DNA from: JAVBLP01 sp052034625
Lineage (GTDB): Bacteria; Elusimicrobiota; Endomicrobiia; Endomicrobiales; Endomicrobiaceae
Assembly: GCA_052034625.1 (NCBI GenBank)
Contig: JBPOII010000019.1
Coordinates: forward strand, 1 to 58,172
Direction of reading: 5' to 3'
DNA length: 58,172 nt
Shown here: in pieces, positions 1-8,563 of the stretch
Position numbering within the stretch: position 1 is the stretch's first letter
How the letters are laid out: each line of letters begins with the position of its first letter
The notes under the pieces: model-generated
Databases searched by the model: none
The model's input: only the letters and a program-made list of their open reading frames with translations
What the model was told of the DNA's origin: nothing
Position numbers and translations under genes: made by a program

Positions 1-181
1 CTCTTCTTCCCTGCGATTCTGAGGCTTTGGCTACCTGATCATATGATATGTATTCTGCTAAGCCTTTATCTCCCAACACTTTCGTTATCGCCGCCGTCAA
101 GGTCGTTTTGCCGTGGTCCACGTGTCCGATCGTTCCTATGTTTACATGCGGTTTACTTCTATCAAACTTTTCTTTTGCCAT
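1..181 (-). CDS. tuf: Elongation factor Tu, N-terminal part (cut by window edge)
   Basis: Only the first 60 codons are inside the window. They read MAKEKFDRSKPHVNIGTIGH and continue with the Walker A/G1 motif GHVDHGKT, which identifies the GTPase that delivers aminoacyl-tRNA to the ribosome. The start at 181 follows a GGGGGAAC ribosome binding site. The residues after the P-loop (LAEYISYDQVAKASESQGRR) form a longer switch I-side segment than in E. coli EF-Tu, resembling what I recall of Elusimicrobium EF-Tu. It is the last gene visible in a tRNA-Tyr/Gly/Thr/tuf operon. Confidence 0.95.
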   Translation of the reverse strand, partial: MAKEKFDRSKPHVNIGTIGHVDHGKTTLTAAITKVLGDKGLAEYISYDQVAKASESQGRR

Positions 182-241
182 TTTGAGTTCCCCCAAATTT
201 TATTGGTATTTCTATATTATATGCTGCGATTTAATTCCATT

Positions 242-313
242 AGCCGAGGGTGGGAATTGAACCCACGACCACCTCCTTACCAAGGAGGTGCTCTACCACT
301 GAGCCACCTCGGC
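242..313 (-). tRNA. tRNA-Thr (anticodon GGT)
   Basis: Complete cloverleaf on the minus strand with acceptor GCCGAGG pairing CCTCGGC, anticodon stem CCTCC/GGAGG, loop TTGGTAA and T-loop GTTCAAT. No CCA is encoded. It lies between tRNA-Gly and tuf. Confidence 0.96.
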
Positions 314-325
314 ATCTCAGGTATA

Positions 326-396
326 AGCGGGAGACGGGAATCGAACCCGCGTAGCCAGCTTGGAAGGCTGGAGCACTACCATTGTGCTACTCCCGC
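326..396 (-). tRNA. tRNA-Gly (anticodon TCC)
   Basis: Minus-strand cloverleaf with acceptor GCGGGAG/CTCCCGC, anticodon stem CCAGC/GCTGG with loop CTTCCAA, and T-loop GTTCGAT. No CCA is encoded. Middle member of the three-tRNA cluster upstream of tuf. Confidence 0.96.
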
Positions 397-414
397 AACG
401 GTATATAAAAAGAG

Positions 415-497
415 TGGGGGCGGATGGATTTGAACCACCGAAGGGCAAGCCCGCCAGATTTACAGTCTGGTGCATTAGACCACTCTGCCACACCCCC
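415..497 (-). tRNA. tRNA-Tyr (anticodon GTA)
   Basis: Minus-strand class II tRNA with a long variable arm (GGGCTTGCCCTTC region), acceptor GGGGGTG, anticodon stem CCAGA/TCTGG with loop CTGTAAA. First gene of the tRNA-tuf transcript; no CCA encoded. Confidence 0.95.
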
Positions 498-550
498 ATT
501 TCACTCTTTGCCGAAAAGGAAAAAAGAACTTTTGTGAAAGTAACTTGTTG

Positions 551-580
551 ATTATACAACAAATTTATTTTGAATGTCAA
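551..580 (-). promoter_or_regulatory. sigma-70 promoter of the tRNA-Tyr/Gly/Thr-tuf operon
   Basis: On the minus strand TTGACA (580-575) and a perfect TATAAT (556-551) are 18 bases apart, about 54 bases before tRNA-Tyr. Nothing else is seen between 498 and 655. Confidence 0.85.
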
Positions 581-655
581 TATATTTTAGAAGTTTATTA
601 TATGTTGGGCTTACTATATAAAGCTTATATATTGTAGCATAAAATGTTTAACAAA

Positions 656-1267
656 TCACAGAATGTACTTTACAGCGACAAAACCCAGTATAAGAAGAAT
701 AAGGAAAGCTATGGACAAAATATTAAAATATTTCTCTATAGTATATTGTATTTTCGGTCCGAAAAGTCTCAGGGCGGCGGCAACCAGAAAAAAACGGCCG
801 CCTCTTCCTATTACTGATGCTATAAATAATGTTAAAAGCGGAATTTTGCTAAAACCTGCCATAATTGTCATAAGCTTATAAGGGATCGGAGTAAAAGCTC
901 CTGCAAAAATAGTCAAAAAAGCATTGTCAGCATACATTTTATTTAATGATATAACGGCTTCATGAAGATCATAAAAATTAATTATTGCTATACCTACTGT
1001 TTCATAGAATAAAACACCTATAAGATATCCTAAGAAAGCACCGCACACGGAGCCAACCGTACATACCAATGCTTTCTTCCACCAGCTTTTAGGATTAGCT
1101 ACCACCAAAGGTATTAAAAGCACATCAGGCGGAACAGGGAAAAAAGAGCTTTCTATAAAAGCTATAGCAAATAATGCATATCCTGAACTTTTTTTATGTG
1201 ACCAAGACACAGTCCAGTCATAAAGCCTGCGCATAATCACAAACGGGTAGTTAATTATTTTTTTCAT
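656..1267 (-). CDS. DedA/YqaA-type membrane protein
   Basis: About 203 residues with several hydrophobic segments and the family core around residues 30-130: FFPVPPDVLLIP near the N-terminus, a glycine-rich GSVCGAFLGYLIG re-entrant stretch, and AGAFTPIPYKL, whose proline-rich turns are typical of SNARE-associated/DedA (VTT domain) proteins. Such proteins act as lipid scramblases or transporters in the inner membrane; the substrate here is unknown. I chose the ATG at 1267 (MKKIINYPF), because the longer open frame to 1417 would run over the start of rsmE. There is no clear ribosome binding site, and the promoter upstream would give an almost leaderless mRNA. A start at 1234 (MRRLYDW) is also possible. 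Confidence 0.8.
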   Translation of the reverse strand: MKKIINYPFVIMRRLYDWTVSWSHKKSSGYALFAIAFIESSFFPVPPDVLLIPLVVANPKSWWKKALVCTVGSVCGAFLGYLIGVLFYETVGIAIINFYDLHEAVISLNKMYADNAFLTIFAGAFTPIPYKLMTIMAGFSKIPLLTLFIASVIGRGGRFFLVAAALRLFGPKIQYTIEKYFNILSIAFLILLILGFVAVKYIL

Positions 1268-1274
1268 AGGCAGT

Positions 1275-1303
1275 ATTTTAGTATATGCTCTTATTATTGT
1301 CAA
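1275..1303 (-). promoter_or_regulatory. promoter of the DedA-type gene
   Basis: Minus-strand TTGACA (1303-1298), 17 bases, TAAAAT (1280-1275). The predicted transcription start falls around 1268, right at the chosen start codon. Confidence 0.6.
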
Positions 1304-1345
1304 ATTATGTATAATTATGAAAATACCGCAGTAAAAGGATTTTTT

Positions 1346-2080
1346 ATGCCGCATTTTTATGTAAAACCTGAAAACATTAAAAATGATTCTTTTTTGATAG
1401 AAAATGAACAGGCTCATTATGTTTCGACGGTAAGACGTTTTAAAGACGGAGATGAAATAATGATATTTGACGGCCTCGGGAATTCATATAAAGCACAGAT
1501 TGTCTCAACTTCAAAAAACAGTATTTCAGGAAAGATCCTGTCTTCTTCATACAAAATGCCGGATTTTAAGATAAATTTATTTACTGCTATACCTAAAGGC
1601 GGCCGATTTGAATGGCTTATAGAAAAAGCCGGAGAAATAGGCATATCAAAGATAGTGCCTATAAATACTAAAAGAAGCGTCAACACATCATTTTCAAAAA
1701 ATAAAATGGAACGCTTTACAAAAATCTCCATTGCGGCAAGCTCACAATGCGGAAGGAATGATATTATGGAGATAACAGAACCTGTTGATTTCCAAGAAGC
1801 CTGCAAACAAGCTTCCGCTATGAATCATTTCATTAATATTATGCCTTGGGAAAGCGAAAGCAGTGAAATGTCTTTATCAAATATGATTAAAGGAAACAAA
1901 GTTTCCGGAGGAAATATATTTATCGGACCGGAAGGCGGATTTGAAAATGAAGAAGTTGAATTTGCTAAAAGCCTTTCCATAAAAACCGTATCTTTAGGTG
2001 AAAATATTTTAAGAGTTGAAACAGCCGCAATAGTTTCTGCAGTGCTTGTTTTAAATTCTTTCGGAGTCTTCAAAAAGTGA
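1346..2080 (+). CDS. rsmE: 16S rRNA (uracil1498-N3)-methyltransferase
   Basis: 244 residues. SPOUT/RNA methyltransferase signature in the C-terminal third: GPEGGFENEEVEFA, then SLGENILRVETAA, which builds the trefoil-knot SAM site. The N-terminal region (HFYVKPENI, HYVSTVRRFKDGDEIMIFDG) is the PUA-like RNA-binding part. The start ATG at 1346 has AAAGGAT seven bases upstream; an earlier in-frame codon at 1307 has none. It diverges from the DedA gene and its stop overlaps the GTG start of mtaB, so the two are translationally coupled. Confidence 0.93.
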   Translation: MPHFYVKPENIKNDSFLIENEQAHYVSTVRRFKDGDEIMIFDGLGNSYKAQIVSTSKNSISGKILSSSYKMPDFKINLFTAIPKGGRFEWLIEKAGEIGISKIVPINTKRSVNTSFSKNKMERFTKISIAASSQCGRNDIMEITEPVDFQEACKQASAMNHFINIMPWESESSEMSLSNMIKGNKVSGGNIFIGPEGGFENEEVEFAKSLSIKTVSLGENILRVETAAIVSAVLVLNSFGVFKK

Positions 2081-3243
2081 AAAAATACTATATATATACA
2101 TTCGGCTGCAAAGTAAACAGATATGAAACCCAGCTCATATCTGATAAATTCCAGAAAGACGGTCTTTTGCCGGCAGCAAAGCCCGAAGAAGCCGATATTA
2201 TACTTTTCAATTCCTGTTCAGTAACTGCCGAAGCTGATAAGGAATGTGAATATTTCTTGAGAAAAACATCAAAACTAAAACACGATCCTAAAATCATTAT
2301 GACAGGATGTTTTGCAATAAATAAAACATCTTATATACAAAAAAAATTCCCTGCAATAAATGTATGCCCGGATAAAACAATATTTTATATTGATCCAGAC
2401 AAACAAACGATAATGAATTTTGATAAACGCTCAAGAGCTTTTCTTAAAATCCAAGACGGATGCAACAGTTTCTGCAGTTACTGCATAATCCCTTATATCA
2501 GAAATGTTCTTTGGAGCAAACCTAAAGAAACAGTTATTGAAGAGATAGAATCTCTTATTGACAAAGGGTATAGTGAAATTGTGCTTACCGGCATACATGC
2601 AGGAAAATACGAAGGCGGCATTTCACCGCTTATCAAAGAAATTGTTAAAATCCAAAAAGATTTCAGGATAAGAATATCTTCTATTGAATTGAATGAAGTT
2701 GACGAAAAACTTATAGAGCTGATGAAAGAAAATCCTGACAAAATATGCCCCCATCTTCATATACCTTTACAATCCGGAAGCGATGAAATACTTAAGAAAA
2801 TGAACAGAAAATATCTTTCTTCGGTTTTTGAAAATAAAATCTCATCTATTATGAAAGAATTGCCTGATCTTGCCTTAACAACGGATATTATTACAGGATT
2901 TCCCGGAGAAAGTGAAAAAAATCATAATGAGATGAACGATTTTATTATGAGGAATCCCTTTTCACGCTTTCATATATTCAGATATTCAGATAGGGAAGGC
3001 ACAAAAGCCTCAAAATTTGAGAACAAAGTACCGCCCGAAGAAATAAAAAGGCGGTCCAAAGAATTATTTGAAACAGATAAAATTAAAAGAAAAGAATTTT
3101 TACAAAAAAATATCGGTAAAAAAAGAAAAGCCGTCAGCATCGGTAAAAACAAAGCGCTGACGGACAATTATATAACAGTAAAAACTTCCGAAAAGAAAAA
3201 CGGCATTTTTGAAGTAATGATCTCAGAAGATTCCGAAGTATAG
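2077..3243 (+). CDS. mtaB: tRNA t6A37 methylthiotransferase (MtaB-like)
   Basis: 388 residues, GTG start overlapping the rsmE TGA, with GGAG upstream. The N-terminal UPF0004 domain carries FGCKVNRYE, NSCSVT and TGCF cysteines for the second Fe-S cluster. The radical SAM core has CNSFCSYC around residue 129. The tail (IGKKRKAVSIG to FEVMISE) resembles a TRAM domain. GCKVN, rather than GCQMN, argues for MtaB (2-methylthio of t6A) over MiaB. It is slightly shorter than typical members. Convergent with the M20 gene, with 1 base between the two stops and no visible terminator. Confidence 0.9.
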   Translation: MKKYYIYTFGCKVNRYETQLISDKFQKDGLLPAAKPEEADIILFNSCSVTAEADKECEYFLRKTSKLKHDPKIIMTGCFAINKTSYIQKKFPAINVCPDKTIFYIDPDKQTIMNFDKRSRAFLKIQDGCNSFCSYCIIPYIRNVLWSKPKETVIEEIESLIDKGYSEIVLTGIHAGKYEGGISPLIKEIVKIQKDFRIRISSIELNEVDEKLIELMKENPDKICPHLHIPLQSGSDEILKKMNRKYLSSVFENKISSIMKELPDLALTTDIITGFPGESEKNHNEMNDFIMRNPFSRFHIFRYSDREGTKASKFENKVPPEEIKRRSKELFETDKIKRKEFLQKNIGKKRKAVSIGKNKALTDNYITVKTSEKKNGIFEVMISEDSEV

Positions 3244-3244
3244 C

Positions 3245-4396
3245 TTAACTCTTTAAAAACTCTTCAACAGTATAAGCAATATATCTTGCAGCTTTTGGCA
3301 ATGCGGTCTCATCCATATTGAAATTGCTGTGATGCCAAGGATAAGAAGTGCTTTTATCTTTGGCAGTACCTATATACATGAAATTTCCGGGGATCTGCCT
3401 TAGATATTCAGCAAAATCTTCCCCGCCCATAGACGGTTTTTCAAGTAGGACAACATTTTCTTTTCCATAAAATTCTTTTGCAGTCTGATGACAATGCATA
3501 GTTACTTCTCTGGTATTTATAAGAGCATTTCCTACAGGCCGATAAACAATTTTTGTCTTTACGCCGTAAGAAAGCTCTATGGCTTTCAATTTTCTCAACA
3601 AGCTTTCTTTTATAAGTTTTCTCGTCTTATTATTTAATGTCCTGACAGTTCCTTCAATAACAATATTTTCACATATAATATTATATCCGTCTCCGCCTTT
3701 GATCTTTCCAAAAGTTATCACCGCCGGCTCTACAGGATCTACTTCTCTTGAAATTATTGTCTGGACAAGATTTATAAAAGTTGAAGCTGCAATCAAAGCA
3801 TCTTTTCCCAAATGAGGATAAGCACCATGAGCTATCTCGCCTTCAATATCTATTTTTATTTTATCAACAGCGGCCATCATCGCTCCGTACTTTATTCCTA
3901 TCTTGCCTGTCTGTATCCAAGGACATACATGAACAGCCAATATCAAATCTGATTTCGGGTTTTCAAGAGCACCGAATTTAATCATACTTTCCGCACCAGC
4001 GGAAGTTTCTTCGCTCGGCTGGAAAACAAATCTCACCGTTCCGGAAAGTCTGCTTTTCTTTTTTGCAAGCAATTTTGCCGCACCAAGCATTATTGCTACA
4101 TGTCCATCGTGGCCGCAAGCATGCATAATGCCGTCATTTTTTGATTTATAATTGATTTTATTATCTTCTTGGACCGGTAAAGCATCTATATCAGCCCTTA
4201 AAGCTATGGTTTTACCAGGCTTGCCTAACTTTAATGTTCCGACAACGCCTGTTTTATTAAGGCGTTTATATGGGATCTTCAGTTCCTTAAGCTTTGATTC
4301 TATGAACTTGGCCGTATTATATTCATTACCGCCAAGTTCAGGATATTTATGTATATGTCTTCTTATTTGTATTATTTCATTATCTATTGTCGTCAT
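3245..4396 (-). CDS. M20 family amidohydrolase / metallopeptidase
   Basis: 383 residues. Hydrolyses N-acyl amino acids or related amides; exact substrate unknown. Metal-binding motifs are visible: RRHIHKYPELGGNE at the start, LRADIDALPVQE, HACGHDGHVAIMLGAA, FQPSEE, and MGGEDFAEYL near the C-terminus. This is the hippurate hydrolase / N-acetyl-amino acid deacetylase group. Last gene of the long minus-strand run. Its start overlaps the end of nnrD by 17 bases. Confidence 0.88.
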   Translation of the reverse strand: MTTIDNEIIQIRRHIHKYPELGGNEYNTAKFIESKLKELKIPYKRLNKTGVVGTLKLGKPGKTIALRADIDALPVQEDNKINYKSKNDGIMHACGHDGHVAIMLGAAKLLAKKKSRLSGTVRFVFQPSEETSAGAESMIKFGALENPKSDLILAVHVCPWIQTGKIGIKYGAMMAAVDKIKIDIEGEIAHGAYPHLGKDALIAASTFINLVQTIISREVDPVEPAVITFGKIKGGDGYNIICENIVIEGTVRTLNNKTRKLIKESLLRKLKAIELSYGVKTKIVYRPVGNALINTREVTMHCHQTAKEFYGKENVVLLEKPSMGGEDFAEYLRQIPGNFMYIGTAKDKSTSYPWHHSNFNMDETALPKAARYIAYTVEEFLKS

Positions 4397-5249
4397 CTTC
4401 TCCCCCGGTATTCATTATTCCTTCCAATGCATAACAAATATTTTCGGTTATATCACTTGCAATTATGCCATAGCCTTTATCAGTTTCGGCAAATTCGCCG
4501 CCGATACCATGCACATAAACAGCAAATTTCGCGGCTTCAAACAAATCATCTGTAATAGCGGTAAATGCTGCTATTATTCCGCTTAAGACATCACCGCTGC
4601 CTGCTGTCGCCATTGCAGGTGTTCCGCTATCATTCTTATAAACTTCTTTTCCGTCTGAAACCAATGTTTTATTGCCTTTTAAAACACATACAAGCGAATT
4701 TGCATCGGCAAAATCAGATACTATTTTTTCTTTTTGTCCGTTTATCTCTTCAATGCTCTTTTTTATAAGTTTTGAAAATTCTCCCATATGCGGCGTAACT
4801 ATAAGTTCAGCTGTAGCTTTTTTAAGATCAGCGGTTTTATCATAAAAAGAAGCAAGCCCCGAAGCATCAAGTATTATAGGGATTTTCACATTTGAGATTA
4901 TATTCAATATGAACTTATGTGTTTCTGCACTTTGAAGCATACCGGGTCCTATAACTGCTGCAGAAACTTTTCTTTTTTCTATGAACTCCAATAAATCTTT
5001 TGCCGTCTTATAAACAAAAAACATAGTTTCCGGTTTTGACATAGAACAAGCATATGTAAAAAAATCTTCCTGCACAGCATAAGTTACAAGTCCTGCACCT
5101 GCACGCATTGCAGCATTACAACACAAAATACCGGCACCCGGCATATTTTTAGAACCTGCTATAACAAGTATATGTCCATAATCATATTTATGGCTTTCCG
5201 GAACGCGTTTAAGTTTTTCTGCAAATTTCTTTACATACTCTTTTTTCAT
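4380..5249 (-). CDS. nnrD: ADP-dependent (S)-NAD(P)H-hydrate dehydratase
   Basis: 289 residues. Repairs hydrated NAD(P)H using ADP. Ribokinase-like fold with family motifs GHILVIAGSKNMPGAGILC, GLVTYAV, AAVIGPGML, ILDASGL, VTPHMGEFSKL, LKGNKTLV, and TAGSGDVLSGIIAAF, which holds the catalytic aspartate. The epimerase partner domain (NnrE) is absent, so it would be encoded elsewhere. Just downstream of acpS, a common neighbour in bacteria. Confidence 0.92.
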   Translation of the reverse strand: MKKEYVKKFAEKLKRVPESHKYDYGHILVIAGSKNMPGAGILCCNAAMRAGAGLVTYAVQEDFFTYACSMSKPETMFFVYKTAKDLLEFIEKRKVSAAVIGPGMLQSAETHKFILNIISNVKIPIILDASGLASFYDKTADLKKATAELIVTPHMGEFSKLIKKSIEEINGQKEKIVSDFADANSLVCVLKGNKTLVSDGKEVYKNDSGTPAMATAGSGDVLSGIIAAFTAITDDLFEAAKFAVYVHGIGGEFAETDKGYGIIASDITENICYALEGIMNTGGEDDDNR

Positions 5250-5256
5250 ATTTTAT

Positions 5257-5592
5257 TTAAAAAGCTATTGCAACGGCTGCGACATATTTACCGGTATGCG
5301 AAAGAGAAACATCTATTTTTTTATATCTTCTGTTTTTTATATAAACTTCGGGTTTTCCTGACTGGGTATTTTTTATTGAAATATCCGTAATGATAAGTTT
5401 TTTATTTTTTGTACTAAGTGCTTTCCAAACCGCCTCTTTTGCGGCAAAACGTGCTGCAAGATGCTCTGCCGGCTTTTTTTTCGGCATACAGTAGGATATC
5501 TCATCCTCGGCAAAAACACGTTCAAGATAATCTTTATCTTTTACATATTTTTCAAACCGTTTTACTTCTTCAATATCTATACCTATATTCAT
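5257..5592 (-). CDS. acpS: Holo-[acyl-carrier-protein] synthase
   Basis: 111 residues, normal length. Transfers 4'-phosphopantetheine to ACP. The metal-binding GIDIEEVKRFE at the N-terminus and RFAAKEAVWKAL in the middle are diagnostic, and SLSHTGKYVAAVAIA closes the protein. It lies 15 bases after pdxJ and 7 bases before nnrD in the same transcript. Confidence 0.94.
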   Translation of the reverse strand: MNIGIDIEEVKRFEKYVKDKDYLERVFAEDEISYCMPKKKPAEHLAARFAAKEAVWKALSTKNKKLIITDISIKNTQSGKPEVYIKNRRYKKIDVSLSHTGKYVAAVAIAF

Positions 5593-5607
5593 TTATACCG
5601 CCTTATT

Positions 5608-6354
5608 TTAGCTCTCCGGCGTATACTTTTGCATTAGCTCTTTCATATCAAAGACAGCTTTTTCAAGTCCAATAAAAACAGATCTTGCAATAATGGAAAA
5701 ACCTATATTAAATTCATTCATCTTAGGTATTTTACATATGTGTTCTATATTGTCATAATCCAATCCATGACCCGCATTAACAATAAGCCCTTTCATAGAA
5801 GCTCTCTCGGCAGCATTTCTTATTCTATTTAGTTCTTCAGAAAATTCTTTGGAGTCCGATCCATACTTTTTAAAATATTGGGCATATTTGCCCGTATGTA
5901 TCTCTATACTGTAAGCTTTTATTTCAGCACAGACATCAACCTGTACACTGTCAGCATCAATAAACATACTTACTTTTATGCCGGCATCCTGCAATCTCTG
6001 TACAATTGTGCCGAGTTTTTGTTTCTGTCCGGCTACATCCAGACCGCCTTCTGTTGTCAATTCCTGTCTTTTTTCAGGAACAAGACATACAAAATCAGGT
6101 TTTACATCCAGTGCTATTTCAACCATCTCTTCATTTGCCGCCATTTCAAGATTTAGCTTTGTTCTTAGCGATTCTCTTAAACTGTAAACATCTTTATCTT
6201 GAATATGTCTGCGGTCTTCCCTTAAATGAACGGTTATACCGTCAGCTCCGGCTTTTTCGCATAAAGCAGCAGCTTTTATAACACTAGGAAACTCTTCTTT
6301 CCTCGCTTCTCTGATAGTGGCTATATGGTCAATATTTACACCGAGTTTTATCAT
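5608..6354 (-). CDS. pdxJ: Pyridoxine 5'-phosphate synthase
   Basis: 248 residues. Condenses 1-deoxyxylulose 5-phosphate and aminoacetone phosphate in the DXP-dependent vitamin B6 pathway. Starts with LGVNIDHIATIREARK and continues with GADGITVHLREDRRHIQD, CLVPEKRQELTTEGGLDV, and VNAGHGLDYDN. Its ATG overlaps the glmM stop as ATGA. Confidence 0.95.
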   Translation of the reverse strand: MIKLGVNIDHIATIREARKEEFPSVIKAAALCEKAGADGITVHLREDRRHIQDKDVYSLRESLRTKLNLEMAANEEMVEIALDVKPDFVCLVPEKRQELTTEGGLDVAGQKQKLGTIVQRLQDAGIKVSMFIDADSVQVDVCAEIKAYSIEIHTGKYAQYFKKYGSDSKEFSEELNRIRNAAERASMKGLIVNAGHGLDYDNIEHICKIPKMNEFNIGFSIIARSVFIGLEKAVFDMKELMQKYTPES

Positions 6355-7694
6355 TTTGATTTCTCGCTTATTTCTTTTTCCATAGTACTGCTGATATCTT
6401 CTGCGATCTTTTTTATCTCTTGCTTATTCTTGCCCTCAACCATCACACGCAAAAGTTTTTCAGTACCTGAATATCTTACAAGTATACGACCATCATCGCC
6501 GAGTTCTTTTTCATATTTTTTGATAAGGTTTGAGGAAATTGGAAGTTTTTCAAACGGTATTTTTTCAGCAACTTTTTTATTTATAAGTTCTTGCGGGAAT
6601 TTTTCTATTCCGGCAAAGAATTCCGACATGGTCAAACCTGTATTTTTAATTGCCGAGAGCAGCTGAACTGCACTTAAGAGCCCATCTCCTGTAGATAATA
6701 TATCATTAAAAATAAAATGTCCTGACTGTTCTCCGCCAAGCGATGCTTTATGTTTTTTAATATCTTCTAGAACATATCTGTCTCCGACTTTTGAAGTTAT
6801 GGTTTTTATTTTTTCCGACTTCATTGCTTTCATCAGTCCTGTATTTGCCATAACCGTCGTTACAAGGATATTGTTTTTAAGTTTATTTTCTTTTTTAAGA
6901 TATCTTGCCATAGAAGCAAGAAAATAATCACCGTCGCGCACAAAACCGTTTTCATCTATGCAGATAAGCCTGTCCGCATCTCCGTCAAATGCAAAACCGC
7001 AAAATGCTTTATGCTCTTTAACTTTTTGAGCGGCAAATTCAGGGTGAAGTGCACCGCAGTTAAGATTAATATTCTTTCCGTCAGGCTTAATGTTGAAAGC
7101 TATAACTTTTGCACCAAGCTTTTTAAAAACATCAGGAGCACTTTTATATGAAGCTCCGTTGGCACAGTCAACTACGATTATTTTCCCTTTAAGACTGTCT
7201 TTTTTGAAGCTTTTTACAATAAATGTCTCATACAATTTTAAAAGATCATTGTTTTCTTTTAATGATATTTTTTTCTTTTTGAATTGTTTTTCCGCATCAA
7301 GATACTTATTGATACTCTTCTCTATTTTTTCTTCCACAGCATCCGTCAGTTTCTGCCCTTTCGGACCAAATATTTTAATTCCGTTGTCAATATAAGGATT
7401 ATGAGAAGCCGATATAACAACAGCGGCACAGTATTTGCCTGTACTCAAAAGGAATGATGCCGCAGGAGTCGGCATGATCCCGCCAAAAACCGTTTTAACT
7501 CCGGCATCAAAAATACCTTCAGCAAGTGCTTTCTGTATCCTTTTTCCGGACTCCCTTGTATCTCTAATAATAAGCACAGGCTTTTGACTGTCTAAAAGTT
7601 CAGCCAAAGACCTGCCTATGATAAAAAGCGTTTTTGAATCAAAAGGGAACTTTGAAGAGTCACCCCTTATGCCGTCTGTACCAAAAAATTTCAT
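6351..7694 (-). CDS. glmM: Phosphoglucosamine mutase
   Basis: 447 residues. Converts glucosamine-6-P to glucosamine-1-P for peptidoglycan and lipopolysaccharide precursors. FFGTDGIRG at the N-terminus, catalytic phosphoserine in ISASHNP (Ser97), metal loop FDGDADR, sugar-binding GGEQSGH, and phosphate-binding RYSGTEKLLRVMVEG at the C-terminus. It follows cdaA and the reduced cdaR, the standard cyclic-di-AMP operon, in which CdaA and GlmM are known to interact. Confidence 0.95.
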   Translation of the reverse strand: MKFFGTDGIRGDSSKFPFDSKTLFIIGRSLAELLDSQKPVLIIRDTRESGKRIQKALAEGIFDAGVKTVFGGIMPTPAASFLLSTGKYCAAVVISASHNPYIDNGIKIFGPKGQKLTDAVEEKIEKSINKYLDAEKQFKKKKISLKENNDLLKLYETFIVKSFKKDSLKGKIIVVDCANGASYKSAPDVFKKLGAKVIAFNIKPDGKNINLNCGALHPEFAAQKVKEHKAFCGFAFDGDADRLICIDENGFVRDGDYFLASMARYLKKENKLKNNILVTTVMANTGLMKAMKSEKIKTITSKVGDRYVLEDIKKHKASLGGEQSGHFIFNDILSTGDGLLSAVQLLSAIKNTGLTMSEFFAGIEKFPQELINKKVAEKIPFEKLPISSNLIKKYEKELGDDGRILVRYSGTEKLLRVMVEGKNKQEIKKIAEDISSTMEKEISEKSK

Positions 7695-7700
7695 CTTATT

Positions 7701-7799
7701 TTACCTGTAAGTAATATAGAACCATACAACCAAAGCCAAACCTAAAGCAAGAAGTTTAAGCTGCCAGTTCTTTTTTATTTTATTAATGAGATTTTTCAT
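7701..7799 (-). CDS. Minimal CdaR/YbbR-like membrane anchor (32 residues)
   Basis: A 32-codon gene between cdaA and glmM, read directly from the bases: it begins MKNLINKIKKNWQLK, continues with a hydrophobic LLALGLALVVWFYIT and ends YR-stop. The basic start followed by WQLKLLALGLA-WFY is the N-terminal transmembrane signature of YbbR/CdaR, the regulator of diadenylate cyclase, but none of the extracytoplasmic YbbR domains follow. Its ATG overlaps the cdaA stop (ATGA), and its stop is 6 bases before glmM, so it occupies exactly the cdaR slot. It could be a genuine minimal partner of CdaA or the remnant of a full cdaR. The perfect operon fit favours a used gene. Confidence 0.75.
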   Translation of the reverse strand: MKNLINKIKKNWQLKLLALGLALVVWFYITYR

Positions 7800-8563
7800 T
7801 TTACTTTTAAGACCTCACCTTTCGTTGAGATTATTTCTTTAAGTTTATTTAGAGATATATTTCCTCTAAGATTGCCTTTATAAGCGATTGACACCTGTCC
7901 GGTCTCTTCAGAAACCACAATGACAACTGCATCGGTTATTTCGCTCAATCCCAAAGCAGCTCTGTGCCTGGTGCCAAAAATCTTTACATCGGTATTATGG
8001 CTTAAAGGTAGAAGACAGGCCGCTGAGGAAATCCTATCATTGGATATTATTATAGCACCGTCATGCAAAGGTGCAGATTTATTTTTAAATATTGACAATA
8101 TAAGTTCTTTTGAAATATTTGCATTTAGAATAACGCCTGTTTCAGCAAAATTTTTAAGTCCGACTTCATTTTCTATAGCTATAAGTCCGCCGGTCATTGA
8201 CATGCTAAGATCTTCAACTGCTCCGACAATGTCATTAACATTAGTATCTTTCATATCCGCACCATTACCCCAGATATAGCTTCCTATCTGTGCAAGGACA
8301 TTGCGTATTTCAGTCTGAAAAACAACGGCAAAAATAATAACTGCGGCAAGCCAAAAGTGCTCAAGTATCCAAGTTACCGCTCTAAGATGTAAAACATCTC
8401 TTGATATTATCGTAAGAGCCAAAAGAAAAAGAATACCGAGGATTATTTGAATAGTCCTGGTTCCTTTTATGATAAGGATTATCCTGTAGAAAACATAAGC
8501 CAAGATCAATATGTCTAAAACATTTACAATATACACATTATAGATATTTGAAACCATTTCCAT
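7796..8563 (-). CDS. cdaA: Diadenylate cyclase (CdaA/DacA type)
   Basis: 255 residues. Makes cyclic di-AMP from two ATP. Three transmembrane helices in residues 10-85 precede the DAC domain, with catalytic DGA (168-170) and RHR (199-201) in GTRHRAALGLSE. This membrane form is the one encoded with cdaR and glmM. The start has GGAGAG seven bases upstream, located in the end of folP. Confidence 0.95.
   Translation of the reverse strand: MEMVSNIYNVYIVNVLDILILAYVFYRIILIIKGTRTIQIILGILFLLALTIISRDVLHLRAVTWILEHFWLAAVIIFAVVFQTEIRNVLAQIGSYIWGNGADMKDTNVNDIVGAVEDLSMSMTGGLIAIENEVGLKNFAETGVILNANISKELILSIFKNKSAPLHDGAIIISNDRISSAACLLPLSHNTDVKIFGTRHRAALGLSEITDAVVIVVSEETGQVSIAYKGNLRGNISLNKLKEIISTKGEVLKVK

Noticed and set aside
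317..580. Open frames across the tRNA cluster
   Set aside because: They are fortuitous translations of tRNA-Tyr, tRNA-Gly and tRNA-Thr.
1268..1417. Longer N-terminus of the DedA-type protein
   Set aside because: It would run over the promoter region and the start of rsmE and lacks membrane-protein family similarity.
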